Shown here: positions 1-8,311 of the stretch, piece by piece
Layout of the letters: every line of letters begins with the position of its first letter
How positions within the stretch are numbered: the stretch's first letter is position 1
Notes under the pieces: generated by a model
What the model saw: only the letters and a program-made list of their open reading frames with translations
Databases searched by the model: none
What the model was told of the DNA's origin: nothing
Source of the DNA: Maribacter flavus
GTDB lineage: Bacteria > Bacteroidota > Bacteroidia > Flavobacteriales > Flavobacteriaceae
Direction of reading: 5' to 3'
Length of the DNA: 64,000 nt
Assembly (NCBI RefSeq): GCF_008386635.1
Contig: NZ_VUOE01000003.1
Span: forward strand, 186,001-250,000
Translations under genes and position numbers: made by a program

Positions 1-2
1 AG

Positions 3-143
3 ACCTTAAACGAATACATTCAAAACCTGATGGAATTTAGGGAATTGTTGAAAGAGGATGATTTTGAGGGTATTTACAATGAAATGAACAATACGAACAA
101 AATAAAATCAATTTTAAAAGGAATACCGATAAATAAGAAGTAA
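3..143 (+). CDS. Probable prephenate dehydrogenase, C-terminal end only (partial)
   Basis: An open frame runs in from the left edge and stops with TAA at 141-143. The visible 46 residues are charged and probably helical (for example KEDDFEGIYNEMNNTNKIK) and fit the C-terminal tail of flavobacterial TyrA proteins. This assignment rests mainly on context: the stop codon overlaps the ATG of the fused DAHP synthase/chorismate mutase (TAATG), and in Flavobacteriaceae the gene just before that enzyme is usually tyrA. TyrA would oxidise prephenate to 4-hydroxyphenylpyruvate for tyrosine synthesis. No catalytic residues are inside the window, so the family call is an inference. Confidence 0.55.
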   Translation, partial: TLNEYIQNLMEFRELLKEDDFEGIYNEMNNTNKIKSILKGIPINKK

Positions 144-1225
144 TGGAGAACAAGAAAGAAATGAGATCCTGGTTGGATGATATGAACTTGAGCCATCCGC
201 TGGTAATTGCAGGACCGTGTAGTGCTGAAACAGAAGAGCAGGTTTTAAAAATCGCCCATGAATTAAAGGATACCGATGTAAATTATTACCGTGCAGGTAT
301 TTGGAAACCAAGAACACGTCCTGGGAACTTTGAGGGAGTAGGTGCCCTGGGCCTAAAATGGTTACAGAAAGTACGTGAGGAAACCGGGTTAAAAACGGCC
401 ACCGAAGTTGCCAATAGGGCGCATGTGGAATTGGCGCTGGAGTATGATGTGGATTTGTTGTGGATCGGGGCCCGTTCCACTGTAAGTCCATTTATCATGC
501 AAGAATTGGCCGATGCCTTGGAGGGAACCGACAAAATCGTTTTGGTAAAAAATCCTGTAAATCCGGATTTGGCCCTCTGGTTGGGAGGTATAGAAAGATT
601 GTATACCGCTGGAGTCAAAAAATTGGGCGCCATTCACCGTGGCTTTTCCACCTACGAGAAAAGCAAATATAGGAATATCCCGGAGTGGCAAATGGCGGTC
701 GAGTTTCAGGACAAGTTTCCAGATTTACCATTGATCAACGATCCATCGCATATTACAGGAAAAAGGGATATGATCTTTGATGTATCCCAAACCGCCCTAG
801 ATCTTAATTTTGATGGTTTGATGATCGAAACGCACCACGATCCCGATAACGCTTGGAGCGATGCCGCCCAGCAGGTAACACCAAAAAGGCTAATCCAGAT
901 TATGAAAGATCTGAAGATTAGAAAGGAGACCGATGTTGAGGCGGAGTATAATTCTAAATTAAGCAATCTACGCGCCCAAATTGACGTAATAGATAATCAA
1001 TTGATAGATATCCTAGGAAAGCGTATGAAGATTTCCGATAGTATCGGGGCATTGAAAAAGGAGCGTAACGTTGCCGTGCTACAATCCAACCGTTGGAACC
1101 AAATCTTGGGTGCCATGATTTTGGAAGGGGAAAGTAAAGGATTGAGCGAAGAATTTATCTTGAGAATGTTCAAGGCCATTCACCAAGAGTCCATCAACCA
1201 TCAGGAGAAGATTGTAAATGGATAA
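143..1225 (+). CDS. Bifunctional 3-deoxy-7-phosphoheptulonate synthase / chorismate mutase (type II)
   Basis: 360-residue fusion. Residues about 15-260 form a DAHP synthase of the KDO8P-synthase-like subclass, with AGPCSAE at 23-29, the substrate loop KPRTRPGNFEG, GARS, KNPVNPDLALW, IHRGFS and INDPSHITG. Residues about 265-355 form an AroQ-type chorismate mutase (LRAQIDVIDNQLIDILGKRM followed by IGALKKER). The N-terminal part condenses PEP and erythrose 4-phosphate; the C-terminal part turns chorismate into prephenate, so the protein links the entry and the Phe/Tyr branch of the shikimate pathway in the cytosol. The fusion is common in Bacteroidota. Its ATG overlaps the upstream stop, implying translational coupling with the probable tyrA. 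A strong hairpin terminator follows immediately. Confidence 0.93.
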   Translation: MENKKEMRSWLDDMNLSHPLVIAGPCSAETEEQVLKIAHELKDTDVNYYRAGIWKPRTRPGNFEGVGALGLKWLQKVREETGLKTATEVANRAHVELALEYDVDLLWIGARSTVSPFIMQELADALEGTDKIVLVKNPVNPDLALWLGGIERLYTAGVKKLGAIHRGFSTYEKSKYRNIPEWQMAVEFQDKFPDLPLINDPSHITGKRDMIFDVSQTALDLNFDGLMIETHHDPDNAWSDAAQQVTPKRLIQIMKDLKIRKETDVEAEYNSKLSNLRAQIDVIDNQLIDILGKRMKISDSIGALKKERNVAVLQSNRWNQILGAMILEGESKGLSEEFILRMFKAIHQESINHQEKIVNG

Positions 1226-1230
1226 AATAA

Positions 1231-1258
1231 AATCCCGGTCATTGACCGGGATTTTTTT
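1231..1258 (+). terminator. Rho-independent terminator of the DAHP synthase/chorismate mutase gene
   Basis: A perfect 9-bp stem (ATCCCGGTC / GACCGGGAT) with a 3-nt loop is followed by seven T. An A-rich run on the other side suggests it also ends the convergent gene, whose stop codon lies inside the T tract. Confidence 0.9.
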
Positions 1259-1697
1259 ATTTCTTGAATACGAAGCGAGTTACAAAAATTCCCTGCCCGT
1301 CCTTTTCTCCAGCGTCCGCTTCAACCCCACTGGTCACAAAAACAAGCTCCCATCCCTCGGCGGCCATGGCCGTAAGTTTAGAAGATATCAGGGCATCGTT
1401 GGCAGCAATATTTTGAAACCGGATACCAGCAATATTATAGAAATTAAGCAGTTTGGTTTCCTCAAAATCCTTTACCCGTATATCGGAGCGGTCCGCTTTA
1501 TTCCTAGAATTGTCGTCTTCTGTTTGTATGGATGAAAATTCTTTGTAATCCCTATCTGCATTTCCATCAATAATCCTAGATCTTCCCAATCCACTGGGTA
1601 CTATGGATTCTACGGTGGTAATTATTTTATATTCCTGGGATTGTGCGGCGTTTGCCACTAAAAAAGTAACAAAAGGGATAAATAGTAATTTTCTCAT
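1257..1697 (-). CDS. Small secreted protein with DUF4177-like end, unknown function
   Basis: 146 residues with a clear signal peptide (MRKLLFIPFVTFLVANAAQSQ, cleavage near residue 20), so the protein is periplasmic or exported. The mature part starts with YKIITTVESIVPSG and ends with LTAMAAEGWELVFVTSG, a layout that resembles DUF4177-type proteins (a start strand plus a Gly-Trp-Glu-Leu motif). The middle (about 45-90) is polar and probably flexible. The gene is convergent with the upstream aromatic gene and divergent from rsgA, so it is likely its own transcription unit. I do not recognise a specific function. Confidence 0.75.
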   Translation of the reverse strand: MRKLLFIPFVTFLVANAAQSQEYKIITTVESIVPSGLGRSRIIDGNADRDYKEFSSIQTEDDNSRNKADRSDIRVKDFEETKLLNFYNIAGIRFQNIAANDALISSKLTAMAAEGWELVFVTSGVEADAGEKDGQGIFVTRFVFKK

Positions 1698-1741
1698 GAT
1701 TTTGGTTTTTAAATGGATGAATAATTAGTTTTCTTATACGT

Positions 1742-1775
1742 CAAATTTACTGTAAACTACTATTAGGCGGCACAA
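1742..1775 (-). promoter_or_regulatory. Candidate promoter of the small secreted protein gene
   Basis: On the minus strand TAAATTTG (1749-1742) matches the Bacteroidota -7 element TAnnTTTG. A TTG lies 23 bp upstream (1775-1773), slightly wider than the usual 19-21. The start codon is about 45 bp downstream. Confidence 0.45.
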
Positions 1776-1850
1776 TAAATTACAAGTATGGGTTAAAAGA
1801 TGTAAGCGAATGGATTCTAAAAGTATTGTCGTTTCTTTGTAGCTGGAAAC

Positions 1851-2813
1851 ATGAACAAAATGGAAGGAAAAGTCTATAAATCAACAGGAAGTTGGTATAC
1901 CGTAAAAGGTGCGGACGGTTCTTTCTATGAATGCCGAATAAAGGGCAAATTCAGGATTAAAGGTATAAAAAGTACCAATCCCATAGCAGTTGGTGACCAT
2001 GTCCATTTTGAATTGGATGACAAGGGTGATGAAAAGGTAGGTGTCATCCATAGTATTGAAGACCGAAAAAACTATATCATCCGTAAATCCGTAAATCTCT
2101 CCAAACAGACCCATATCATCGCCGCCAACCTTGACCAGGTCTTTTTGTTGATTACATTGAACAACCCGATTACCTACACGATATTCATTGACCGGTTTTT
2201 GGTAACCGCTGAAGCGTATGATGTTCCAGTTGTATTGGTCTTTAACAAGATCGATACCTATTCCCAAGAAGAAACCGATGAGATAAAGTTTTTGGCGTCC
2301 CTATATCGGGAAATTGGGTACACCTGTATAGGAATATCGGCGAAGACTGGAAAGAATGTGGACAAAATCAAGGAAATGATGAAAGGAAAAACCTCCATGT
2401 TTTCCGGACATTCCGGTGTTGGAAAATCTACCTTGATCAATGCCATAGAACCCAATTTGGAAATAAAAACCGCGGAGATTTCCCAACAACATTTACAGGG
2501 ACAGCATACAACCACTTTTGCCGAAATGTTCGATTTAAGTTTTGGGGCACAAATAATAGATACCCCCGGTATCAAAGGATTTGGTATCGTGGATATGGAA
2601 AAGGAAGAAATAGGGGACTACTTTCCGGAACTATTTGAGTTGAAGCAGGACTGCAAGTTCAACAATTGTATTCATGTGGATGAGCCCCATTGTGCGGTAA
2701 AAAGGGCATTGGAAGCGGGTAAGGTTTCCTGGAGCCGCTATAAAAGCTATTTACAAATGATCAATGGCGAGGACGATACTTATAGGATGGATATGTACGG
2801 AGAAAGAAAATGA
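1851..2813 (+). CDS. rsgA: Ribosome small subunit-dependent GTPase A
   Basis: 320 residues with the circularly permuted GTPase order typical of RsgA/YjeQ: an N-terminal OB fold (residues 1-75), then G4 FNKID (about 130), G5 SAKTG, G1 GHSGVGKST (about 186) and G3 DTPG (about 237), and a C-terminal zinc site built from C, C, H and C (CKFNNCIHVDEPHC). RsgA helps late 30S subunit maturation and releases RbfA. An internal ATG at residue 4 (1860) is an alternative start. Its stop overlaps the ATG of dtd by 4 bases, and dtd in turn touches the mazG-like gene, so rsgA-dtd-mazG look like one operon. Confidence 0.95.
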   Translation: MNKMEGKVYKSTGSWYTVKGADGSFYECRIKGKFRIKGIKSTNPIAVGDHVHFELDDKGDEKVGVIHSIEDRKNYIIRKSVNLSKQTHIIAANLDQVFLLITLNNPITYTIFIDRFLVTAEAYDVPVVLVFNKIDTYSQEETDEIKFLASLYREIGYTCIGISAKTGKNVDKIKEMMKGKTSMFSGHSGVGKSTLINAIEPNLEIKTAEISQQHLQGQHTTTFAEMFDLSFGAQIIDTPGIKGFGIVDMEKEEIGDYFPELFELKQDCKFNNCIHVDEPHCAVKRALEAGKVSWSRYKSYLQMINGEDDTYRMDMYGERK

Positions 2814-3262
2814 GAACGGTCATACAGAGAGTAGCCAAGGCACGTGTAACCGTTGAGGGAAAAGTCATTTCTTCAATTGGACAAGGCGTTCTTTTATTAC
2901 TAGGTATTGTTGCCGAGGATAGCGAGGAGGATATCGATTGGCTAGTTAAAAAGGTTCTAAATCTTCGAATATTCAATGATGAGGCTGGAGTGATGAACAA
3001 ATCCATATTGGATATTGGTGGCGAAATTATTGTGGTAAGTCAGTTTACCTTGCACGCCTCGACCAAAAAAGGCAATCGACCTTCTTACATTAAGGCTGCA
3101 AAACCAGAAACCGCCATCCCACTTTATGAAAAATTCGTTCACAAATTGGAGTTGGAAATTGGTAAAAAAGTAGGAACGGGCATTTTTGGTGCGGATATGA
3201 AGGTAGATCTTCTAAATGATGGCCCCGTGACAATAATCATCGATACAAAAAACAAGGAATAA
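2810..3262 (+). CDS. dtd: D-aminoacyl-tRNA deacylase
   Basis: 150 residues, the usual length for Dtd. It has MRTVIQRV at the N-terminus, the catalytic-loop motif SQFTL (about residues 78-82) and the chirality-sensing Gly-Pro pair in NDGPVTIIID near the C-terminus. The enzyme hydrolyses D-Tyr and other D-amino acids (and glycine mischarged on tRNA-Ala) from tRNA, keeping D-residues out of proteins. The ATGA overlap with rsgA and the 1-base overlap with the following gene point to coupled translation. Confidence 0.96.
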   Translation: MRTVIQRVAKARVTVEGKVISSIGQGVLLLLGIVAEDSEEDIDWLVKKVLNLRIFNDEAGVMNKSILDIGGEIIVVSQFTLHASTKKGNRPSYIKAAKPETAIPLYEKFVHKLELEIGKKVGTGIFGADMKVDLLNDGPVTIIIDTKNKE

Positions 3263-3588
3263 TGAACATAGAAAATGCACAGAAGGCGGTCGACGAATGG
3301 ATACGGCAACATGGTGTCCGTTACTTCAATGAACTCACCAATATGGCGCAATTGACCGAAGAGGTGGGTGAAGTAGCCCGTATTATTGCCCGTAGGTACG
3401 GTGAGCAAAGCGAAAAGGAGTCCGATAAATCCAAGGATTTGGGTGAGGAACTGGCGGATGTCCTCTTTGTAGTACTATGTTTGGCCAACCAGACCGGTGT
3501 AGATTTGCAACTTGCTTTTGATAAAAAGTTAGATTTGAAAACTAGGCGTGATCATGATCGTCATCACAACAACAAAAAGCTGAAATAA
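3262..3588 (+). CDS. MazG-like nucleotide pyrophosphohydrolase
   Basis: 108 residues, a single MazG/HisE-type all-alpha domain. The metal-binding pattern is visible as LTEEVGEVARIIARR followed by GEELADVLFVV, matching the ExxE...ExxD signature of all-alpha NTP pyrophosphatases. It probably hydrolyses non-canonical or excess (d)NTPs to the monophosphate; the exact substrate cannot be read from the sequence. It starts on the last base of the dtd stop (TAATG), the third gene of the rsgA operon. This is not the MazF-associated full-length MazG, which has two domains, and no toxin gene is nearby. Confidence 0.88.
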   Translation: MNIENAQKAVDEWIRQHGVRYFNELTNMAQLTEEVGEVARIIARRYGEQSEKESDKSKDLGEELADVLFVVLCLANQTGVDLQLAFDKKLDLKTRRDHDRHHNNKKLK

Positions 3589-3591
3589 TAG

Positions 3592-3599
3592 TATCTTTG
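3592..3599 (+). promoter_or_regulatory. Candidate -7 element for aroA
   Basis: TATCTTTG matches TAnnTTTG and lies 25 bp before the aroA start. No good TTG is seen at the expected -33 distance, so support is partial. Confidence 0.4.
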
Positions 3600-3624
3600 G
3601 CCTTCGTTTTTAATTTCATTTATC

Positions 3625-4854
3625 TTGAAACTTCACCTTTCCGGTCCTGAGAATAATTTACTTAAGGATACGATTAAAATAACGGGTTCAAAGAGTGAAT
3701 CCAACCGTTCACTTTTACTATCGGCACTATATCCCGGTATCAAAATAGAGAACCTTTCAAATTCAGATGATGCCCAAGTCATGGAAGCAGGGCTAACTAA
3801 GCGGGAAGGTACTGTGGACATTCACCATGCGGGTACCGCTATGCGTTTTCTGACAGGTTATTTTGCGGCACTTGAAGGGAGCGATGTTGTGCTGACCGGC
3901 TCTAAAAGAATGACGGAACGACCTATTAAAATTTTGGTCGATGCCTTGAACGAACTCGGGGCCAACATTTCGTATGAGAAGGAAGTAGGGTATCCGCCTC
4001 TTCGCATCAAAGGGAAAAAGCTATCCAAAAACCGGGTAAGTCTGCCGGCCAATATTAGTAGCCAATATATTTCTTCACTATTGTTGATAGCACCCAGTTT
4101 GGAAAATGGTCTTGAGCTGGAACTTGTTGGGAAAATAACCTCTGTACCCTATATAAATATGACCTTGGGTTTACTGAATGAAATTGAAATAGAAACTAGT
4201 TTTCAAGGGAATACGATTTCGGTTAAACCCAAAGCATCGGTCAACCCTGTTACCTTGGTAGTGGAATCTGACTGGAGTTCAGCGTCATATTTTTACGGCA
4301 TCGTGGCATTATCGGAGGTGGGGACGGAAATTACATTATCGGCCTACAAAAAAAATAGTCTCCAAGGCGATAGCGTGCTTCAGGAGATTTATACCGATTT
4401 TGGTGTGGAGACCTCCTTCGGAGAAAACAGGATTACATTAAAAAAAGTTTCCAATAATCCTACCTCCTTTATTGAATTTGATTTGGCAAATGCCCCGGAT
4501 ATCGCCCAGACCATCGCGGTTACGTGTTTTGGAATGGGAATCGGTTGCCACCTGACGGGACTTCATACCCTAAAAATCAAGGAAACCGATAGATTGGAAG
4601 CCCTAAACACCGAGCTTACAAAACTGGGAGCGGATATTTCCGTAACGGACAAAACGCTTACCCTAGGGACTTCAACCCTAATGAACAGCGACGTTGCTAT
4701 AGATACCTACAATGACCATAGAATGGCCATGGCCTTTGCTCCCTTGGCCTTGAGAACTTCATTGGTCATCAACGATGCCATGGTGGTTACAAAGTCCTAT
4801 CCCGATTTTTGGTACGATCTTCAAAAACTGCATTTTAAGGTGCGGGAATTATAA
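3625..4854 (+). CDS. aroA: 3-phosphoshikimate 1-carboxyvinyltransferase (EPSP synthase)
   Basis: 409 residues, shorter than E. coli AroA (427) but normal for Flavobacteriaceae. Active-site motifs are all present: KSESNR near the start (shikimate-3-phosphate binding), HAGTAMRFLTG (about 70-80), the catalytic Asp in NAPDIAQT (about 290), KETDRLEAL (about 318-326), YNDHRMAMA and a final KSYPDF lysine. It transfers enolpyruvate from PEP to shikimate 3-phosphate, the sixth step of chorismate synthesis. The start is TTG at 3625: this gives LHLSGPENNLL, the expected N-terminal strand, and no ATG lies in a suitable place. It fits the aromatic theme of the left edge but appears to have its own promoter. 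Confidence 0.95.
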   Translation: MKLHLSGPENNLLKDTIKITGSKSESNRSLLLSALYPGIKIENLSNSDDAQVMEAGLTKREGTVDIHHAGTAMRFLTGYFAALEGSDVVLTGSKRMTERPIKILVDALNELGANISYEKEVGYPPLRIKGKKLSKNRVSLPANISSQYISSLLLIAPSLENGLELELVGKITSVPYINMTLGLLNEIEIETSFQGNTISVKPKASVNPVTLVVESDWSSASYFYGIVALSEVGTEITLSAYKKNSLQGDSVLQEIYTDFGVETSFGENRITLKKVSNNPTSFIEFDLANAPDIAQTIAVTCFGMGIGCHLTGLHTLKIKETDRLEALNTELTKLGADISVTDKTLTLGTSTLMNSDVAIDTYNDHRMAMAFAPLALRTSLVINDAMVVTKSYPDFWYDLQKLHFKVREL

Positions 4855-4866
4855 TTTATCTTTTAC

Positions 4867-4898
4867 TTGACAACCCCCTGTTATGGGTCGTATATTTG
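4867..4898 (+). promoter_or_regulatory. Promoter of queA (TTG-N21-TATATTTG)
   Basis: TTG at 4867-4869 and TATATTTG at 4891-4898 are separated by 21 bp, a full match to the Bacteroidota sigma-A promoter. It leaves a leader of about 120 nt before queA. Confidence 0.75.
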
Positions 4899-4921
4899 CA
4901 GCCGCAAAATGCAATACAATA

Positions 4922-5007
4922 AATAGCTAAATGAAACCCTCATCCAGGGATTTGTTATGATACGTTAAATACCTCTACAAAAGGAAATGTTTAAATATCA
5001 AGCTATT
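4922..5007 (+). promoter_or_regulatory. Possible folded leader of queA
   Basis: AATAGCT (4922-4928) can pair with AGCTATT (5001-5007), enclosing small hairpins CCCT/AGGG (4937-4949) and CCT/AGG (4972-4984). It also holds a 9-codon frame starting at 4931. No known riboswitch class, including preQ1, is recognisable. Weak evidence for structure. Confidence 0.25.
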
Positions 5008-5024
5008 GACCTAATATTAAACGA

Positions 5025-6077
5025 ATGAAACTATCCAATTTTAATTTTGAGCTTCCCAAGGAGCTATTGGCAGAACATCCGTCCGAGAATAGGGATGAAT
5101 CCAAATTAATGGTCATAGATACCAAAACTGGTAAAATTGAGCATAAAATGTTCAAGGATATGATCGATTATTTTGATGAGGGCGATGTGATGGTACTCAA
5201 CAACACGAAAGTTTTTCCGGCTAGATTGTACGGTAACAAAGAAAAAACAGGGGCCCGTATCGAGGTATTTCTTTTGCGCGAGCTCAACGAGGAGCAGCGC
5301 CTTTGGGACGTTTTGGTAGATCCTGCCAGAAAGATCAGAATTGGAAACAAACTGTATTTTGGAGATGATGAAACCTTGGTCGCCGAGGTTATCGACAACA
5401 CTACATCCCGTGGTAGGACGTTGAGGTTCCTTTACGATGGTGCTTATTTGGATTTTAGAAGAAAACTTAGGGAACTGGGCGAAACCCCGTTACCCAAATA
5501 CATAAAAAGGAACGTGGAGCCTGAGGACGAGGAAAGGTACCAGACCATTTATGCCAAGCATGAAGGTGCGGTAGCTGCCCCAACGGCGGGACTTCATTTT
5601 TCAAAACACTTGTTGAAAAGGTTGGAAATCAAGGGCATAAATTTTGCCGAACTAACCTTACATGTTGGACTTGGAACATTTAACCCGGTTGAGGTAGAAG
5701 ATCTATCCAAACATAAAATGGATAGCGAGGAGTTGATCATTGATGAAAAGGCCACTGAAGTAGTCAATAATGCCATTGCCAAGAAAAAACGAATCTGTGC
5801 CGTGGGAACCACTGCCATGCGAGGATTGGAAAGTGCAGTTTCTTCCAATCGCACCTTGAATACGTTTGAAGGGTGGACCAATAAATTCATTTTTCCTCCG
5901 TATGAGTTCAGCATTGCCAATTCGATGATCACCAATTTTCATTTGCCAAAATCTACGTTGCTGATGATGATATCGGCTTTTATGGGCCATGATTTAATGA
6001 AAAAGGCTTATAAGGAGGCGATTATGGAAAGCTATAGGTTTTATTCCTATGGCGATGCCATGCTCATTTTACGGTAA
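5025..6077 (+). CDS. queA: S-adenosylmethionine:tRNA ribosyltransferase-isomerase
   Basis: 350 residues, the family's normal length. It shows [19 protein letters not shown] at the N-terminus, [13 protein letters not shown], and the signature [10 protein letters not shown] (about 187-196) followed by LHVGLGTF. QueA moves the ribosyl part of S-adenosylmethionine to preQ1 in the wobble position of tRNA(His, Asp, Asn, Tyr), giving epoxyqueuosine. It has its own promoter with a long leader and is followed by a hairpin terminator, so it is probably monocistronic. Confidence 0.96.
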   Translation: MKLSNFNFELPKELLAEHPSENRDESKLMVIDTKTGKIEHKMFKDMIDYFDEGDVMVLNNTKVFPARLYGNKEKTGARIEVFLLRELNEEQRLWDVLVDPARKIRIGNKLYFGDDETLVAEVIDNTTSRGRTLRFLYDGAYLDFRRKLRELGETPLPKYIKRNVEPEDEERYQTIYAKHEGAVAAPTAGLHFSKHLLKRLEIKGINFAELTLHVGLGTFNPVEVEDLSKHKMDSEELIIDEKATEVVNNAIAKKKRICAVGTTAMRGLESAVSSNRTLNTFEGWTNKFIFPPYEFSIANSMITNFHLPKSTLLMMISAFMGHDLMKKAYKEAIMESYRFYSYGDAMLILR

Positions 6078-6107
6078 TTAGCCTTAAATAGTTTAGACCG
6101 ACGATGT

Positions 6108-6145
6108 AAATCCCGCTTTATCAGTCCGTTGAAAAGCGGGATTTT
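6108..6145 (+). terminator. Terminator of queA
   Basis: AATCCCGCTTT pairs with AAAGCGGGATT across a loop of about 14 nt, followed by T residues. It sits between queA and rlmN and rules out a start of rlmN at the upstream TTG 6129. Confidence 0.8.
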
Positions 6146-6170
6146 TGTCGATATGCATTACAACTTTCAT

Positions 6171-7217
6171 ATGGAAAGCAAGAAAAGGGACATTAGGGCA
6201 TTGACCAGGGAACAGCTTCGGGATTTTTTTGTATCCCAAGGAGACAAAGCGTTCCGGGGCAATCAAGTGTATGAATGGCTATGGCAAAAATCCGCGCATT
6301 CTTTTGATGTAATGACCAACTTGTCCAAGGCGACCAGGGATATGTTGGAGGAGAATTTTGTAATCAACCATATTCAGGTAGATCAAATGCAACGCAGTTC
6401 CGACGGAACTATAAAAAACGCGGTTCGGTTGCATGACGATTTGGTGGTGGAGTCGGTTTTGATTCCTACCAAAACACGGACTACGGCCTGTGTATCAAGT
6501 CAGGTAGGTTGCAGTCTGGACTGCAAATTTTGCGCTACGGCCCGTTTAAAACGGATGCGAAACCTGAATCCAGATGAAATCTACGATCAGGTAGTGGCCA
6601 TAGATAATGAAAGCCGATTGTATTTTGACAGGCCCTTGAGCAACATCGTATTCATGGGAATGGGAGAGCCGTTGATGAACTACAACAATGTATTGAAGGC
6701 CATTGAAAAAATAACGTCTCCAGAAGGATTGGGCATGTCCCCAAAGCGGATTACCGTTTCTACTTCAGGCGTTCCAAAGCTCATCAAAAAAATGGCCGAT
6801 GAAGCCGTGAAGTTTAAATTGGCTGTTTCTCTGCATTCCGCCATTGACGAAACCAGAACGTCCATAATGCCCTTTAATGCGACGTTTACATTGGCCGACC
6901 TAAGGGAGGCACTGGTATATTGGTACCAAAAGACCAAAAGCAGGATTACTTATGAATATGTGGTCTGGGAAGGTATTAACGACCAGCGAAAGGATGTGGA
7001 TGCCCTGGTCGAATTTTGCCGATTTGCCCCGTCCAAAGTCAACCTGATCGAGTATAACCCCATTGATGACGGTGATTTTCAACAGGCCTCCAATAAAGCC
7101 ATTGAGATGTACGTAGAAACTTTGGAGAAAAACGGAATCACGGTGACGGTTAGAAGGTCCCGGGGTAAGGATATTGATGCGGCCTGCGGACAGTTGGCCA
7201 ATAAGTCGGGAAGTTAA
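6171..7217 (+). CDS. rlmN: 23S rRNA (adenine2503-C2)/tRNA A37 methyltransferase
   Basis: 348 residues from ATG 6171 (MESKKRDIRAL), the start that fits the family; the in-frame ATG at 6153 and TTG at 6129 would begin inside or just after the queA terminator. Radical-SAM Cys motif GCSLDCKFCAT (CxxxCxxC), MGMGEPLMNY, SLHSA and the second catalytic Cys near the C-terminus (AACGQLA) are all present. RlmN makes 2-methyladenosine at A2503 of 23S rRNA and at A37 of some tRNAs, using two SAM molecules. Confidence 0.95.
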   Translation: MESKKRDIRALTREQLRDFFVSQGDKAFRGNQVYEWLWQKSAHSFDVMTNLSKATRDMLEENFVINHIQVDQMQRSSDGTIKNAVRLHDDLVVESVLIPTKTRTTACVSSQVGCSLDCKFCATARLKRMRNLNPDEIYDQVVAIDNESRLYFDRPLSNIVFMGMGEPLMNYNNVLKAIEKITSPEGLGMSPKRITVSTSGVPKLIKKMADEAVKFKLAVSLHSAIDETRTSIMPFNATFTLADLREALVYWYQKTKSRITYEYVVWEGINDQRKDVDALVEFCRFAPSKVNLIEYNPIDDGDFQQASNKAIEMYVETLEKNGITVTVRRSRGKDIDAACGQLANKSGS

Positions 7218-7261
7218 AAGTTAAAAGTGAGAAATGAAAAGTCTTTTTGCAAACAGCTAAC

Positions 7262-7314
7262 CCCTAATTCCTATTCCCTAATTACTGCTTAATCCCCTCT
7301 TTTCCCTAATTTTG
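7262..7314 (+). promoter_or_regulatory. CCCTAATT-rich spacer containing a candidate -7 element
   Basis: Three copies of CCCTAATT occur at 7262, 7276 and 7304. The last forms TAATTTTG (7307-7314), a TAnnTTTG match 20 bp before the polyprenyl synthetase start. No clear -33 TTG. The preceding stretch (7210-7240) is a GTTAAAAGT-type simple repeat. Confidence 0.35.
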
Positions 7315-7333
7315 ACATTCTAAGCCAGACTGC

Positions 7334-8311
7334 TTGAAAATCGTATCTCAAATAAAGGAACCGATCACCCGGGAAATGGATCTCTTTGAAACCAAATTCC
7401 GGGATTCCATGACCTCTAAGGTTGCCCTCCTCAATAGAATTACGTATTACATCGTCAACAGGAAAGGCAAACAGATGCGACCCATGTTCGTTTTTCTCAC
7501 GGCCAAATTATTGAACCAAGGGGAGGTAAACGAGCGGACGTATAGAGGGGCTTCCGTTATCGAATTGATACACACGGCTACTTTGGTCCACGATGACGTG
7601 GTGGACGAAAGCGACAAGCGTCGCGGTTTTTTCTCTATCAATGCCCTTTGGAAAAACAAAATTGCCGTTTTGGTGGGAGATTACCTCTTGTCTAAAGGAC
7701 TGTTGCTTTCCATTGATAACGGTGATTTTGATCTACTCAGAATTATTTCCGTTGCCGTAAGGGAAATGAGCGAAGGAGAACTGCTACAAATAGAAAAGGC
7801 CAGAAGATTGGATATTACCGAAGATGTATATTACGATATCATACGGCAAAAAACCGCAACTTTGATCGCAGCCTGTTGCAGCCTTGGCGCTTGTTCCGTA
7901 AAACCCGATAGTCCCGATGTGGAAACTTTCAGGAAATTTGGAGAATTATGTGGTATGGCTTTTCAGATAAAAGATGACCTTTTTGACTACGGGGAGGAGA
8001 AAATAGGGAAACCGACCGGAATCGATATCAAGGAGCAAAAAATGACCCTTCCGTTGATCTATGCCTTGAACAACTGTTCTAAAAAGGAAAAGGGCTGGTT
8101 GATAAATTCGGTCAAGAACCACAATAAAAACAAAAAGCGGGTAAAGGAGGTCATCGCCTTTGTCAAACAAGTGGGCGGCTTGGAATATGCGGTTGCCAAA
8201 ATGCTCCAATTTAAAGACGAAGCCCTTTCCTTGCTGCATCAATATCCAAAATCAGATTACCGGGATTCCTTGGAACTCATGGTAAATTATGTGGTAGAGC
8301 GTAAAAAGTAA
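7334..8311 (+). CDS. Polyprenyl (trans-isoprenyl) diphosphate synthase
   Basis: 325 residues with the two Asp-rich motifs of trans-prenyltransferases: HDDVVDE (about residues 86-92) and DDLFDYGEE (about 215-223), plus GKQMRP and the KTA motif (RQKTATLIAA). It condenses isopentenyl diphosphate onto an allylic primer; in this phylum the likely product is the octaprenyl-type side chain of menaquinone, though the chain length cannot be read safely here. Start is TTG at 7334, giving the family's usual MKIVSQIKEP beginning. It stands alone between a spacer rich in simple repeats and a 338-bp gene-free stretch. Confidence 0.9.
   Translation: MKIVSQIKEPITREMDLFETKFRDSMTSKVALLNRITYYIVNRKGKQMRPMFVFLTAKLLNQGEVNERTYRGASVIELIHTATLVHDDVVDESDKRRGFFSINALWKNKIAVLVGDYLLSKGLLLSIDNGDFDLLRIISVAVREMSEGELLQIEKARRLDITEDVYYDIIRQKTATLIAACCSLGACSVKPDSPDVETFRKFGELCGMAFQIKDDLFDYGEEKIGKPTGIDIKEQKMTLPLIYALNNCSKKEKGWLINSVKNHNKNKKRVKEVIAFVKQVGGLEYAVAKMLQFKDEALSLLHQYPKSDYRDSLELMVNYVVERKK

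Noticed and set aside
114..491. Minus-strand frame of 125 codons inside the DAHP synthase gene
   Set aside because: It is fully antisense to a clear enzyme gene, has low-complexity His/Pro/Ser composition and no start context. Shadow frame.
3262..3588. MazG-type toxin-antitoxin component
   Set aside because: It is a single-domain pyrophosphohydrolase in a housekeeping operon, with no MazE/MazF nearby.
4899..5024. preQ1 riboswitch upstream of queA
   Set aside because: No compact preQ1-I pseudoknot pattern or preQ1-II layout is visible; queA is also not the usual target gene.
6129..6170. Upstream start for rlmN at TTG 6129
   Set aside because: It lies within the queA terminator hairpin; ATG 6171 fits the family N-terminus.
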